Assembly: GCA_942486035.1 (NCBI GenBank)
Contig: CALNXK010000155.1
Span: 741,501-805,500, forward strand
Direction of reading: 5' to 3'
Origin: Porites lobata
Taxonomy: Eukaryota; Cnidaria; Anthozoa; Scleractinia; Poritidae
DNA length: 64,000 nucleotides
Below the pieces are notes generated by a model that did no database searches, was not told the origin of the DNA, and saw only the letters and a program-made list of their open reading frames with translations. Positions 24,901 through 35,163 of this stretch are shown here, piece by piece. Each line of letters begins with the position of its first letter. Position 1 is the stretch's first letter. The translations under genes were made by a program, and so were the position numbers.

Positions 24901-27900
24901 CAGCAAAGGCGGGAACAAATATGGGAGTTAGAGACTCGGCCCACGTCTGTAAAGCGTCCGGCGTTTGGACCATCCAATAGAACAGATTTAGTGTAGAGCT
25001 TGCTCTGAATGCACTGCAAATGATGCGGGGACTGACCGGAGGGGATTTTTACTGAAAAGGAATGAGGCTGAGTCAGCAAACGGCTTGCATCAATCTTAGA
25101 GTGATAACATTCTTGGTTAAGATGGTCTTGACCTGAGAAAACAGCCAACATTTCGCGACGCCACCACTGGTTTCCCCGCGAACTGACGTCTGAGGAACGA
25201 GTGGTGAAAATTCACACGGATGACGTGTCACTTTCCAGATCTGGGCACCGCTTCTGATTGGTTAAAATTGGTATATACATTGTGAGGGGAAGAAACCAGA
25301 TCTGGCTAATAGTTCTGATTGGTCTTGTCGCGAGGAAAATTGAAGCTTAGCCTTAGGATTAGAAAGAGAACTTTTGATACAGACCTTAAGCCACTTGGAA
25401 ATTTTCCTTTTTTCATGTGGTTAAGCACTTTTACCTTACGTCGGTAGAACTTGACGCAAAGCTCTCTACCAAAACGCTGGGTTGGTTAAGTTCTACTCAG
25501 GCACTTTGGGTGAGTCTGCGCATGAGCGAAATTGGCAACATTTACTTACCGACTTTTTTGCCCTTTTTATAAAGCCATGGTGCTACAAACGCCATTTTCT
25601 GTTTAAAAGCGTGGTCTACAGGCCTGGCGGGAAGCGCCTGACATCTCTCCTCCGAAAAGCATTTCACCAGGTAACAGCGATCAGATATCATAAACGCCAG
25701 GTCGCATGGCTGCACTTTGGACTCACAGCAATACCTTATCAAGGAGAGAAATGAAACGTTTTATAAACACGCCAACAATTGTGAATTTCTGTGAATCATG
25801 TGGAAATGAAGACAAATGCGTTTTAATCTTTTTACTTAATACTTTTATTTGTTATTCTCCTGCGGTGTTCAGTTTTCAAAGTAAAATTGAAGAGGTTTAA
25901 ACCTGGGATTCATGTCATTAGTAGGTTAAATACGATAGTTCACCAGTTGTGATGGTATTTGACTTCAGTTCCCTTATTAGGCAGTTAGGTTTCGGTTCAT
26001 TGAGTTGTCTGTTAGTAAAGCCGTAATGTTTTTATCTGTTTTAGTAATGTGTTTTGTCATTGAAATATCTGTCGCAACCTTATATACAGTAAACGCTCTC
26101 GAAGACGGATAACTTGGGACCGCCACCAAGTGTCCGTCTAAGAGCGTTGTCCGTCTTATAGAGAGTCAAATAAAGGAAGTAAAGGAAGACAGGGACCAAC
26201 TCTGAGTGTTCGTTTTACCAAGGAAACCGCGGCAGTGTTAGCTCAGTCGGTAGAGCGTGTTTGACTGCAGAGCGCGAGGTCGCGGGTTCGATTCCTGGGG
26301 CCGGACCAATACTCAGGGTCTTAAAACAACCGAGAAATGAAGGTACTCCCTTTGTACTGCAACAGGCTAGGCCCTCGCCTGGCTCGGATGAGCACGTAAA
26401 ATGGCGGTCCCGTCTCCAGTTGGAGACGTAAAATATAGTACACCCAATTAGTAATTTCGTGCTAAATACACTGACACTCAAATAAAAGTGCATTTTTTTT
26501 GGAGTTCGTCCCCATAGAGGTGTCCGTAAAGAGAGTGTCGACTGTAGAGCCATTTGATTGTATGAAAGGCTGACAGTATATTAATGTCTAGGTACAAGTC
26601 AGTAGATTACCTGATACATGTTTTAATACTTTTAACTTTGCCAATGTCAGTGAATTTCCCAGCTTTCAATCCACCCATTAGCTTCACATTGTACATGATC
26701 TCGTTGTGCGGACACTTTGCTTCGGAATCGTAGCTATCTAAATTGTCGTTTACTGGAGCCTCGGCTGCATAGAGTAGAGAAAAAGGTTTATTCAGTCGCT
26801 ATTTTTTTTGTGCCAAGTTAAGTTACGAAAGATCCTGGACTCGACGACACGCTCTATTTGCCACTCCAGAAAATAACATAACATACCATAATGTTCTTTG
26901 TTTGTCGCCTCAAAATTTTGCATAAGCATTGTCTTCAGTTTCTCTTGGGACCCCAAGACGATGTTATGGTATTTTCTCAGGCAATGACGTTAGATATAAG
27001 CATTAAATGGAAAACGTTAGGGCATTAAATGAAAAAGCGTTATGTTAAAGAACATGCAGTGGAGAGCTGGCCTTATAGTCATAAACCACGCACGCCAAAA
27101 GGATCGTACGGTATTCTCTGCAAAAAAAGTCAAATTACAGCAAAATTGGCAAACTTTACAGACTATGCCAAATCAAGAAAAAGTAATGGGTGAGTCAGTC
27201 AAATACTACAAGGCACTTTTTTAAAAAATTCCGAAACGCCTCCCTTTTTTCCAGTTTGCTTTGACGAGTTCCAATATCAAGTTGAAACATTCTTTTTCGC
27301 ATCCTGACGGCTCATTGTACATCATACAGAGGAGCTGAGGCGGAAATTAAAGTGCACTTGTTGACTTGGTCGATCATTTTGACATTGTTCTATTGATTTT
27401 GATAGATTTTGTCCCCATTTTGGCAGTTTTAAAACTATGCTAATATTTCCGATCCAAGATGGCATAAAAGTGGCTGCATTTGGTGTCGTTAATTTAATAT
27501 TGCCCATTACTTCATAAGATCACATAAACTACCCCAGCTTCAGCAATTAACCTTTTAAGAGTTGAAAGATTAGGCTAGAGAGAGGTTAGGAGGTGTTTTC
27601 AAAGCAGAGCCATCCTAATTCATTTTACGATGCCTCAAGGGGGCTATGTAAACACATACTTAGCTGTCCTGTTCCTTTAGTTGTCATATGAGCAATCTGC
27701 ATATCAATGTCTTCACCGTCAGCTGGAATTGTCTCGCAGGAAGAATCATTCAGACACTGCACGCTAAAACATTTTGGCCCATGCATCATGGCCACGTCAC
27801 ATTTTTTGGAGTTGCAGCACAAGTGCATACATTCCTGCATGTTTTTCACTTGCCCCTGATCTTTAAATATGCCTGCGTATTGACCACCTCTTAAAGTCAC

Positions 27901-29532
27901 GTTGTACTCAATGTCTTCTTGTCCACAGCTGTACTCTTCTAGAATCGTATGTCCTGAGATTACTGAAAAATAACAGGATGGGCGGAAATGAATGTTAGAC
28001 TTCAAATCTACTCGGGAGGAGGGGAAGGGGGTGGCACTCGGTAGCTTGTGGAGCCAACACAGAAGACTATTTCCATTACGAAAATTTTCCTTAAGCAAGA
28101 AAACCAATCACTGTCGTTTCGCATTAAAGAATATTCAGCAAATAATAACAAGGTGCAAGGTTTCTAAGATTTTTGTCTTTCATATTACCGTAGAGTCGTA
28201 TTTGTAGCGGCTGCTAAATGTAAAAAGAAATACTGACAAGAAACTTACTGTCAAATGTCAGCGCTATTTTGAGTGGCGAAAAGGATGTTTTGAGTCAAAA
28301 GCGTGACATGTACTCACTTTTACCTAACATCGTTTAACGCTTCCTTAAGTTTATATTTTCCTTATATTTTACTTTTTGAAACACGATCAACTCTTCTGTC
28401 AGTTCACTATCTTTAGCCTCGCGTTCTCTATATAACGTAGCTTTAACTTGTAAATCTCAAAAAGTATATGGTTTATCCTTTGGCAATCACGACAATGAAA
28501 AGAACTATTAAATTGGTTGATAGTAATCATTTCTAAACCTGGGTTAATTAAGTCTCTCTCTTGGAGTGGCAATGTTGTAGGGTTATGGGTAGAAAATGTA
28601 GCTCTTTTGAACTGTGTTTGATCGAGAAGTCTTATATGTCCTAAACAACTCAAATTGGTAAAATAACAGAACAAGACGAGTGCCAATTATTCAGTTAATA
28701 CCCTATTAAGCAGAGGACTAAGGTCTTCCTCGCAGAAAAGAAGAAGGGCGGAGACCTTTCTCTAACCAACTTCTTCAGAGTATTCATTTCCGTATATTCA
28801 AACAGAAGCATATAACTTATATGCTTCTGATTCAAACAATTCCTAAGAAAGGAAGCTTCTGCAGTCGCTCTAAGAGTTTTGCGATCTTTGATTTGAGTAC
28901 CTCGGAATAACGGATAACGTCCTTCGCCCCCACTAGCAAAATAGGCCATCTCCTCTTTGCCCTAAGCCTCTGTTTCAAAGGGAGGCTAATTGCAAAGCCA
29001 TTGATAAGAGAATGGTTTTTAGTTTTCAAGCAAATAAAACACATTTTCACAGGAAAGGTTTGGCACTTAGTCTCGTTTTGAAAGTGAGAGTTTTACACCG
29101 GAGCCTAATACAACATACCCTTGTTATCAAAGAACAATTCCCTGTCTCCGATCACTCCGTTACATCCGTTTCTCAGTTCGTTTTTGGCACGAGGCGCCTA
29201 TAAAGCGTTATGCTTTTTTTATGGTCAAGCATGAGAAATCAGATGACATTGCGTGAAACGGGTGGCTGGAATCATTGTATTACGATACTTTAGAGCTTTA
29301 TGTGTTTCTTTAAACTTAACTATGAAATTCGAGTTTTACTGAGGAATATGAAGCAGGGAAAGTTCATAAGTTTAAGGCTAAAAATTATAAGAAGGGCTTC
29401 AAGAGGCAGCAAGTAAACGATTGAATAAGCATAGACATTTCACTTACCTGTTAAGTAAGACAGAAAAATGGCGGAAACGAAGAGCCACTTATCGCTTCGT
29501 GATCTTCGCGAACAGCAAATAATATCAAACAT
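21727..29532 (-). CDS. Gene B: secreted-type MANSC protein with acidic Ser-Gly tail (8 exons)
   Basis: Whole-locus entry. The spliced model encodes about 622 residues. It has a signal peptide (exon 1), four MANSC domains (27.9 kb; 26.7 and 25.7 kb split across two exons; 25.1 kb; 24.0 kb), an acidic exon and a last exon of Glu/Asp with repeated Ser-Gly. Extracellular introns are phase 1 except the phase 2 intron that splits the second MANSC. No transmembrane segment was found before the stop at 21727. It is either a secreted proteoglycan-like protein or a gene whose last exon was missed. It lies head-to-tail with gene C, probably a tandem paralogue. Confidence 0.75.
22687..22881 (-). CDS. Gene B exon 7: acidic linker
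   Basis: 195 nt, phase 1 to 1, acceptor TTTTTTAATTACAG, donor GAAA|GTATGT. About 65 residues, strongly acidic (EENVEEEYVETEDKEAAE), with one ESGSGE motif of the kind that accepts glycosaminoglycan chains. No cysteine module. Confidence 0.72.
23170..23500 (+). repeat. SINE copy interrupted by a MITE
   Basis: Same family as the copy at 713: CCCCGAGTTCAAGTCCTGCC head, then TGGTTTGCCTCCGGTCAGTTG in the body and a similar 3' part. The copy is split by the insert at 23271-23367. Confidence 0.65.
23271..23367. mobile_element. 97-bp MITE inserted in a SINE
   Basis: Ends TAGCCTGTATACAGACCCC and its near-inverse GGGGTCTGTACACAGGCTA. Flanked by GATTTGTTC (23262-23270) and GATTTGTGC (23368-23376), 8 of 9 identical. 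The interior is G- or C-rich homopolymer. Confidence 0.72.
23785..24102 (-). CDS. Gene B exon 6: MANSC domain
   Basis: 318 nt, phase 1 to 1, acceptor TTTCCATTATTCAG, donor TTTG|GTAAGA. One MANSC (CIERCC, CHVAMMM, CYSVFC, VAYVKRG). The start is diverged (RNETVLKAGMLSGKL) but keeps an N-x-T sequon. Confidence 0.84.
24487..24598. mobile_element. Hairpin MITE (CTTTCAAAACGAGGCTAAGTGCA family)
   Basis: Left end CTCACTTTCAAAACGAGGCT and right end AGCCTTGCTTTGAAATAG are inverted. Related copies or halves are seen at about 28960-29090 and 40780-40930. In a gene B intron. Confidence 0.6.
24722..25132 (-). CDS. Gene B exon 5: MANSC domain
   Basis: 411 nt, phase 1 to 1, acceptor GCTGTTTTCTCAG, donor GATG|GTAAGA. 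A longer lead with an extra cysteine pair precedes one MANSC domain (CSRLCC, CDLAYM, CFLVRC, IQYIVKR). The usual LRGG segment has diverged to VLLDGPNAGRF. Confidence 0.84.
25550..25734 (-). CDS. Gene B exon 4: second half of the split MANSC domain
   Basis: 185 nt, phase 2 in, phase 1 out. The acceptor is TCTCTCCTTGATAAG and the donor GTCG|GTAAGT. It completes CIR|YCC and continues CDLAFM, CYLVKC. The gap between CC and the next cysteine is six residues instead of four. A pogo-like MITE with a nested SINE sits in the intron before it. Confidence 0.78.
26087..26544. mobile_element. Tc1/mariner-pogo-like MITE with nested SINE
   Basis: Ends CAGTAAACGCTCTC and GAGAGTGTCGACTG are inverted and flanked by TA on both sides, the mark of Tc1/mariner-type elements. 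A tRNA-derived SINE (about 26231-26480) sits inside. Confidence 0.6.
26231..26480 (+). repeat. tRNA-derived SINE, second family
   Basis: A-box TTAGCTCAGTCGGTAGAGC and B-box GCGGGTTCGATTCCTGG are well kept. The acceptor ends do not pair, so it is not a tRNA gene. The body includes ATGGCGGTCCCGTCTCCAGT. Confidence 0.65.
26611..26764 (-). CDS. Gene B exon 3: first half of a split MANSC domain
   Basis: 154 nt, phase 1 in, phase 2 out. The acceptor is CTCTATGCAG and the donor ATCAG|GTAATC. It encodes the first cysteine, VKLMGGLKAGKF and the start of the C-x3-CC motif, ending at KTCI plus two bases of an Arg codon. The domain is completed by the exon at 25550-25734. Confidence 0.78.
27660..27962 (-). 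CDS. Gene B exon 2: MANSC domain
   Basis: 303 nt, phase 1 to 1, acceptor TGTTATTTTTCAG, donor CTAA|GTATGT. One complete MANSC (YNVTLRGGQYAGIF, CMHLCC, CDVAMM, CFSVQC). It carries the N-V-T sequon at the start of the domain. Confidence 0.85.
28960..29090. mobile_element. MITE, same family as 24487-24598
   Basis: Starts near CTGTTTCAAAGGGAGGCTAA and ends GGCACTTAGTCTCGTTTTGA, an inverted pair matching the 24.5-kb element. In gene B intron 1. Confidence 0.55.
29448..29532 (-). CDS. Gene B exon 1: signal peptide
   Basis: 85 coding nt from ATG 29532-29530 to donor ACAG|GTAAGT, phase 1. The N-terminus MFDIICCSRRSRSDK is followed by a hydrophobic core (WLFVSAIFLSYLT), consistent with a signal peptide. 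An upstream ATG in the leader opens only a seven-codon ORF ending near the true start. Confidence 0.68.
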
Positions 29533-29595
29533 TTCCGTTCAATTGCATAGAACGCCACTATGAAAAGGTTAGAATTAAGAATCCTATACGTAGCA

Positions 29596-29601
29596 CTTAT
29601 A
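29596..29601 (-). promoter_or_regulatory. TATA-like element of gene B
   Basis: TATAAG within TTTATAAG on the minus strand, about 65-70 nt upstream of the gene B ATG. Position parallels the gene C element. Confidence 0.3.
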
Positions 29602-29609
29602 AACTAAAT

Positions 29610-32600
29610 ATTAAAACAATTGTTTTGGCAAAAAAGGCCAGTAGTAACAAGGATGTAGATTGATTGTTTGATGACCTAACACCGAAAAAACGCAACCTGT
29701 CACTTAACAACGCTGAAAGCCAATCAGAACGCGCGCTTTGTCGGTTAAGATCATAACCTCACCTTTATACAACACAGAGTTAAAAGTACGCACAAGACAA
29801 GTTTTGAGTCAAAAAAATGTATGCAGGACTCGGGGTTTTCTTTCTGAACTGCTTTCCTTTTCCTCTGACAAAGGATTGATTTATTTCTTAGCGTCAGCCT
29901 GCTTTTCGCCGGGACTAAAAACTATTTAACTAGCAAAGTATAAAGATGGTTTGTTGATTCGATCAAATAGTAAAATGACTTATTAGCAGCATGGTGTGAC
30001 CATTTAAATACAGTCGAAGCCCACTTCTAACTGAAAAGTCAGAAAAGGATTTTGAATGACTGAAAACATGGAATAATAATTAGGATGAACGTTTCTTAAC
30101 GTGAACATGGGGTTTTATGTAAACTTCTCGAGAAACCAAGTAGACGCATTTGGTTTATGAAAACAAACACAACACCGCCGGCGAACAAAAAACTCGAAAA
30201 CTGAAAACGAGTTTCTTAAGAGAGAAAAAGAAGAAACAAACCATTGTAATCTGTTGACCACTGCTTACCTTGTGCAGCATGTCATATACGAGTCTTACCA
30301 GTTTGAAGCTATATTTCAGCGCTCCTCATGTCATTTTGTGGTTAGATTGAGCCCTGACCCTTTTCTCGAACAATTTTGTCTTCTCGTAAGGTTGTTAAAT
30401 AGTGTGAAAGCTTTCTTTAAAATGAAGGCATTCAGAATACAAGCTTGAATAGGAAACATCACCAGAGTTTCACAATTTAATATTTGCATAGCTACGGTTT
30501 ATCAACCTCTGTTATTCGGAATAAAACACGCATATAAAGAGCAATACATTGAACCAATAATTGGAGAATAAAATGCTCTGGGGACGTTTGTGAAGCTGTT
30601 CAAGGCACTCAGAGCACGTGTTTTGTCAAGTGTAAAGATTCACGTGCAACTAACTCGAATTTTTTAATTTTAAACTTGCGGTTCGTTTTTTAAACATGAC
30701 TTAGTTTTATCAACCTGTAGTTTTCTTTTGGATTACTCTTTTCCTCTCGGACCAAAATAGTATTTATGATTGTTGTTGTTGGCAAAGAAGCTTGATCTCT
30801 TGAAGAGCATTGATCACGTGATCCAAGGCATAGCAGAGCCTTTCTGCAGCACTGATTAAGACAACGATGATGATGACGATGATTTTAATTCTTTCTTTGG
30901 TTATTCGCCGGTTTTTGATCTTGATAATTGTTGTACGCTGGTGTATTAGTGCATTGTCCACACGGCTTTCAGTATTGGCTCGGCTCCGGAGAGCGAACTC
31001 CCGATCCCCGCTTCAGCTAGTCTATGCCAGGCCAGTAGGGACGTCACCAAAACAGGTCAAGAAAAAAAGAGACACGCGTGGTCTGGCGAAGAGATTGGTG
31101 GCGGAAAAAGAAAGAGCTGCCTCATCTCCAGCATCAGTTGTTTCGGACGTCACCTTGGAAAAACAGGGTCCAGCAAAAATCGACTATATGGTCTAATAGA
31201 CATAGACCCGCGACAAACAAACTGGTATCCCGTTACTGCGCATGCACCAAACTTTGATTTTTGGACAGGATGTCGGTGGATGCGAAAAAGAAATCTTGAA
31301 AAATCCGTTTGCATCGCGCTTGTCCGGGTTCAATACGACACTGAAACCTCAGGATTATAGATCAATGATATATTGTTCCTGTTAAGTTTTTAGGCAAAAT
31401 CTGGATTTTTGGCGTTTCTTTTATTGCCGTTGGCCGGAGGACCAAAAGATTGGAAGCACTTTGATGCCAATTGAAGGCTTATTTCGCATCAGTTGTTTGT
31501 GAAAGGAACACGCAGAAATGAAGCGCAACAATAAAGACTGTAAGAAAGAAACCGTTGAGACATTGATGTGACTATCTTGGGAGGGGAGCTGAAAGCAGAA
31601 TTTACGACGCGTTAGTAAACTTTTAAATGAATCTCACGGCCGACAAAATCGAACAACCCTACCAATTTTGAAAATAGTGACATGAATCATAATATCATTC
31701 TTGACTAACCTTTGCATAGCGTTGAGATTGCGTCTTTCAAACGTTTGAGGCTAGAACGCGAGCAAATCAGGCAGATATTACTGGATTGGAGCGATTGACC
31801 TCTGAAAAATTAGAAAATATGTTTTTAAAGCGAGCGGAACGAGATTTTCTCAGACAAAAAAACTTCGAACCGCGAGCCAAATTTTTATAAAGACGAAAGA
31901 CTTCTTCGAAAGTCTAAAATATTACTTGAGAATATAAACAACAAATCTCTGTCGGCGGTGCGGTCCGGAAGGAAATCTTGTCGAGTCAATTTGACAGTTC
32001 TATTGTCTTTTGAAGAAAAAACAGATGACGCTCGCGCGTGCGCAAAATCGGGACACTGTCCCTTTAACATTAGCGAATTCCTCACTTTTGTCTGTCTTTT
32101 GTCATTAAAATGTCATGTTTGTCTGCCTTTTATCATTAAAATGGCAAAAATAACAAAACTCAGACAACAATGGCAAATTAGTCACTCTGGCGTCATTCGT
32201 ACGCACGCAACTGCATTTCGCTCTCGACATAAAAAGCAATCATCAAGTGAAGATGATTGGTGGAGAAAAGTCGCCCTATTTTTTTGCCCAATCAATGCAT
32301 CGTTTTCACATGACGTCACGGCGGCCATTGGTGCACGAAACAATGAAACGGCTGCCATGTTGGTGTATAGAAAAAATCCTGTGAGTATTTAACTCTTTTC
32401 TAATGTAAAAAAAAACTTTCTTTTGTTCCAAGAAATTTACATAGCTGCTAACCACGTGAGTGAAAAAGATCTATTTTGGAACCCGTCTCGTCTCGCCAAA
32501 GGCGCCGGCAACATACTGTTGCTTCAAGCTCTGCTTGATTCAGTTCACTTGTTGGAATTATCTGCGCTTTTAGTTGGTAGAAAAAAATTACTTTGGTTTT

Positions 32601-34380
32601 GGTTTTAGGAAAGTCGATGGAAAACCTCTCCTGAAAGATATTGAAGAATGTGCTGATTCAAAATTCAACATTGGACTCTTGGACTAATTCTGTGTTTTCA
32701 CTCACGTTTCCAGCATCTATGCAAATTCACTGGAACAAAAGAAAGCGTTTACGTAAGAAAAGAGTTCAACTCCCACAGGACTGGTTTGGGACACAAACAT
32801 AGCCGCCGTTTCATTGTTTTGGGACACAAATATGGCCGCCATGATGTCATGTGAAAACACAATTTATAGTCACTTCTTAACTCTTCTTCTGCAAATCTCT
32901 ATACACGGGCACAAAATGATGTGCGATATATAACCTTTTCAATTACGTGACCTGCATCTAGGCAAATTTATTCAAACAGAAAAAAGATTTTACATAGCAA
33001 AAAGGTTCAACTCCCACGGGATTGGTTTGGGACACCAACATGACGTCACGGCGGCCATATAGGTGTCCCAATACAATGAAACGGCGGCTACTGATGTTTG
33101 TGTTCCAAACAAATCCTGTGGGAGTTGATCTCTTTTCTTATGTAAACAATTTTTTTTGTTCCCCCAAACTTGCATAAATCCTGGCTTAAGTTAAAAAGAA
33201 GTGGTTTAATGTTTCCACGCTTTATGGCGCAAACGTTTACAGTGTACTGAAGTTGATTAGCTTCTATTAAGTATTCTGTGCAAAGCGCGTGCTTTAACAT
33301 TCGAGCTTATAGTAATAGTTTAAAACCCAAGGATCGTAAACGAATTCTGCCTTAAACGCATGTTGTTAACAATACCTCAACAGTCACTACCCCGAATAAC
33401 CGCCCGAATCTTTTAAACTTTTGAAGCTTGTTTCATTTAGATCCCAGCCCCTTCGCCTCCCTGGCAAGTCAGTTCGCATGCCTCACTTAAGATATTTACA
33501 CTTTTGGTTCAAAATCCCCCGTTCTTCCTAGCGGAAAAGGTCAAATTCCACATTTGGAGTCAACTTTCTTGGTAAGGACAAGGAACAAATGCCCGGAAGG
33601 ATGCTGAAGTGTCGAATTGATCAACTCGAGGCCTTTCTTACCCTTCCCTTTCGTATCCTTCCTGTACATGTTTTAGAAACAACAGTGACTCAACATCTGC
33701 AGTCAAACAGTCATTAAAGATGCGCTAAGATTTTCAACAATGGATGGGGGTAACAGTCAAAATTCATGTATTATTGCGACACAACAGGGTAGTGATAGAA
33801 AATTTAGATAAGTTTTAAACAAACGTACACCCTTCGATCAATCACAGCCGTTGCTCAGGCCCTGTGACAATTATCCCAATGCAAAGACCAGCACATCATA
33901 GACAAAAGCATATTTCGCTGAATGGAGCACGTTAATTTGTTTCCCGTTCATTCATTCACGACTTCCCCTTCAAAATCAAATTTTACTCAATAAAAGACTG
34001 GAAAGGACACAAAATTAACCAAATCTAAAAAGAAAAAAAGAAACTTTATTATTTTTAAAAACATGTTTTACATTTCATTAAAAAAGATACAAAAAGGGTG
34101 TCATTATAAAAATATATGGTTCTTTCTACTCTTTATAAGACGTTGGCTAAACTATATAAGGTTAAGACCACTCCACGCCGGTCCAGCTAAAACGGCACAA
34201 AACACTCTTATTCCGTCCAGGAAAACAGAGATTTTTTCCCCTCCTAGAAGGAACAGAAAAGAGACAAGCGGTTAATTAGATATGGTGTAAACGGTAATTG
34301 TAAAAGTAATCTGCAGACAAATCAGCCCAAACAAGGGCTTATTGTGTACTGATCATTGGTATTGAGTCGAATCACACTGT
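29610..34380. other. Intergenic region between genes A and B
   Basis: Holds the repeat cluster at 32.3-33.2 kb and probably the unresolved last exon and 3' UTR of gene A. A TTTATT at about 34044-34049 is AATAAA on the minus strand. Longer ORFs on either strand lack domains. No RNA gene seen. Confidence 0.4.
32300..33180. repeat. Cluster of palindromic repeats (GACGTCACGGCGGCCAT family)
   Basis: At least three related units (about 32300-32480, 32697-32860, 32940-33180), each joining a TTTTCACATGACGTCACGGC-type end to a GTTTACATAAGAAAAGAG-type end in varied orientation. Related segments occur at about 6490-6660, 9195-9350 and 39405-39520. Confidence 0.55.
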
Positions 34381-34392
34381 AGCGCTGTTTGA

Positions 34393-34832
34393 GGCTATGT
34401 TCACACTATTCCAGATAGCTTTTCGTGCCAACACAAAAGCTACTCCGTTATAGTATGAACAGCAACGGCACAGAACTGGAGCAAGTCGTTCACACACATC
34501 GATCATCGTGCCGGAGCGGTTGGCCGAATAACGTTTGGTGAACTAAATCCCAGTCCTCACTCCTGAATAGTTACTTCGGTTCGGCAGTGGGTCCAGTCTT
34601 CTTTGCTACTTATTGACTTCCGCTATGGTCCGAATACCTGTTCACATTACACCACACTGAGGCACACAACCTATCCGATATGTGACACTCCACTTTCGAG
34701 ATCAGCGCAGCGCAGCTTCGCTCCGTCAAAAAAATGCCACCAAAATCACCGTTCTTATGTGCGAACAGAAGCCCTTTCTGGTATGATTTTAGTGCCGACT
34801 CAAAAGCTACCTGCTATACTGTGAACATAGCC
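34393..34832. mobile_element. MITE of about 440 bp downstream of gene A transmembrane exon
   Basis: Inverted ends GGCTATGTTCACAC and GTGAACATAGCC, with further inner similarity (AGATAGCTTTTCGTGCCAAC and its partner near 34790-34815). No coding capacity. Confidence 0.6.
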
Positions 34833-34999
34833 GCAAGGAAATGATCTCCTCTTTCATTGGTTAATGCCAGTTTGCGCAGAAAACTGCATCTAGTTTCCTC
34901 CACCAAAAAATCCCATAATGCAAAGTGAAAAAAACTCCTACCTAGTCTCAAGCGAACTACGTGTACAAATATAGACTTAAAAACAGAACGCTGATTTAC

Positions 35000-35163
35000 C
35001 TCGGCCATATCAAGACCTGCCAGTCGGGCTTTTCTTCTATGGCGTATCACACACAACACAGTTCCGATAAGAATAAGCAAACTCGCGGTAGCCACCGCTA
35101 CAAATGCTCCCATGCCGGCTGAAAGTGTCGCTGGTTTGGAGCTATCTAGCATGGTGTGGTGAT
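35000..35163 (-). CDS. Gene A exon 20: transmembrane helix and start of cytoplasmic tail
   Basis: 164 nt, phase 1 in, phase 0 out. The acceptor is GTTCTTTTTAG and the donor GCCGAG|GTAAAT. It encodes a short juxtamembrane stretch and then a hydrophobic helix (GAFVAVATASLLILIGTVLC). The basic stop-transfer RHRRKARL follows, so the topology is type I. If the donor is not used, the frame runs to a stop at 34814-34816, but that extension passes into a MITE and is less likely. The following exon was not identified. Confidence 0.78.

Noticed and set aside
26224..26310. Candidate tRNA gene
   Set aside because: A and B boxes are good, but the acceptor stem does not pair and a SINE body follows, so it is a tRNA-derived SINE.
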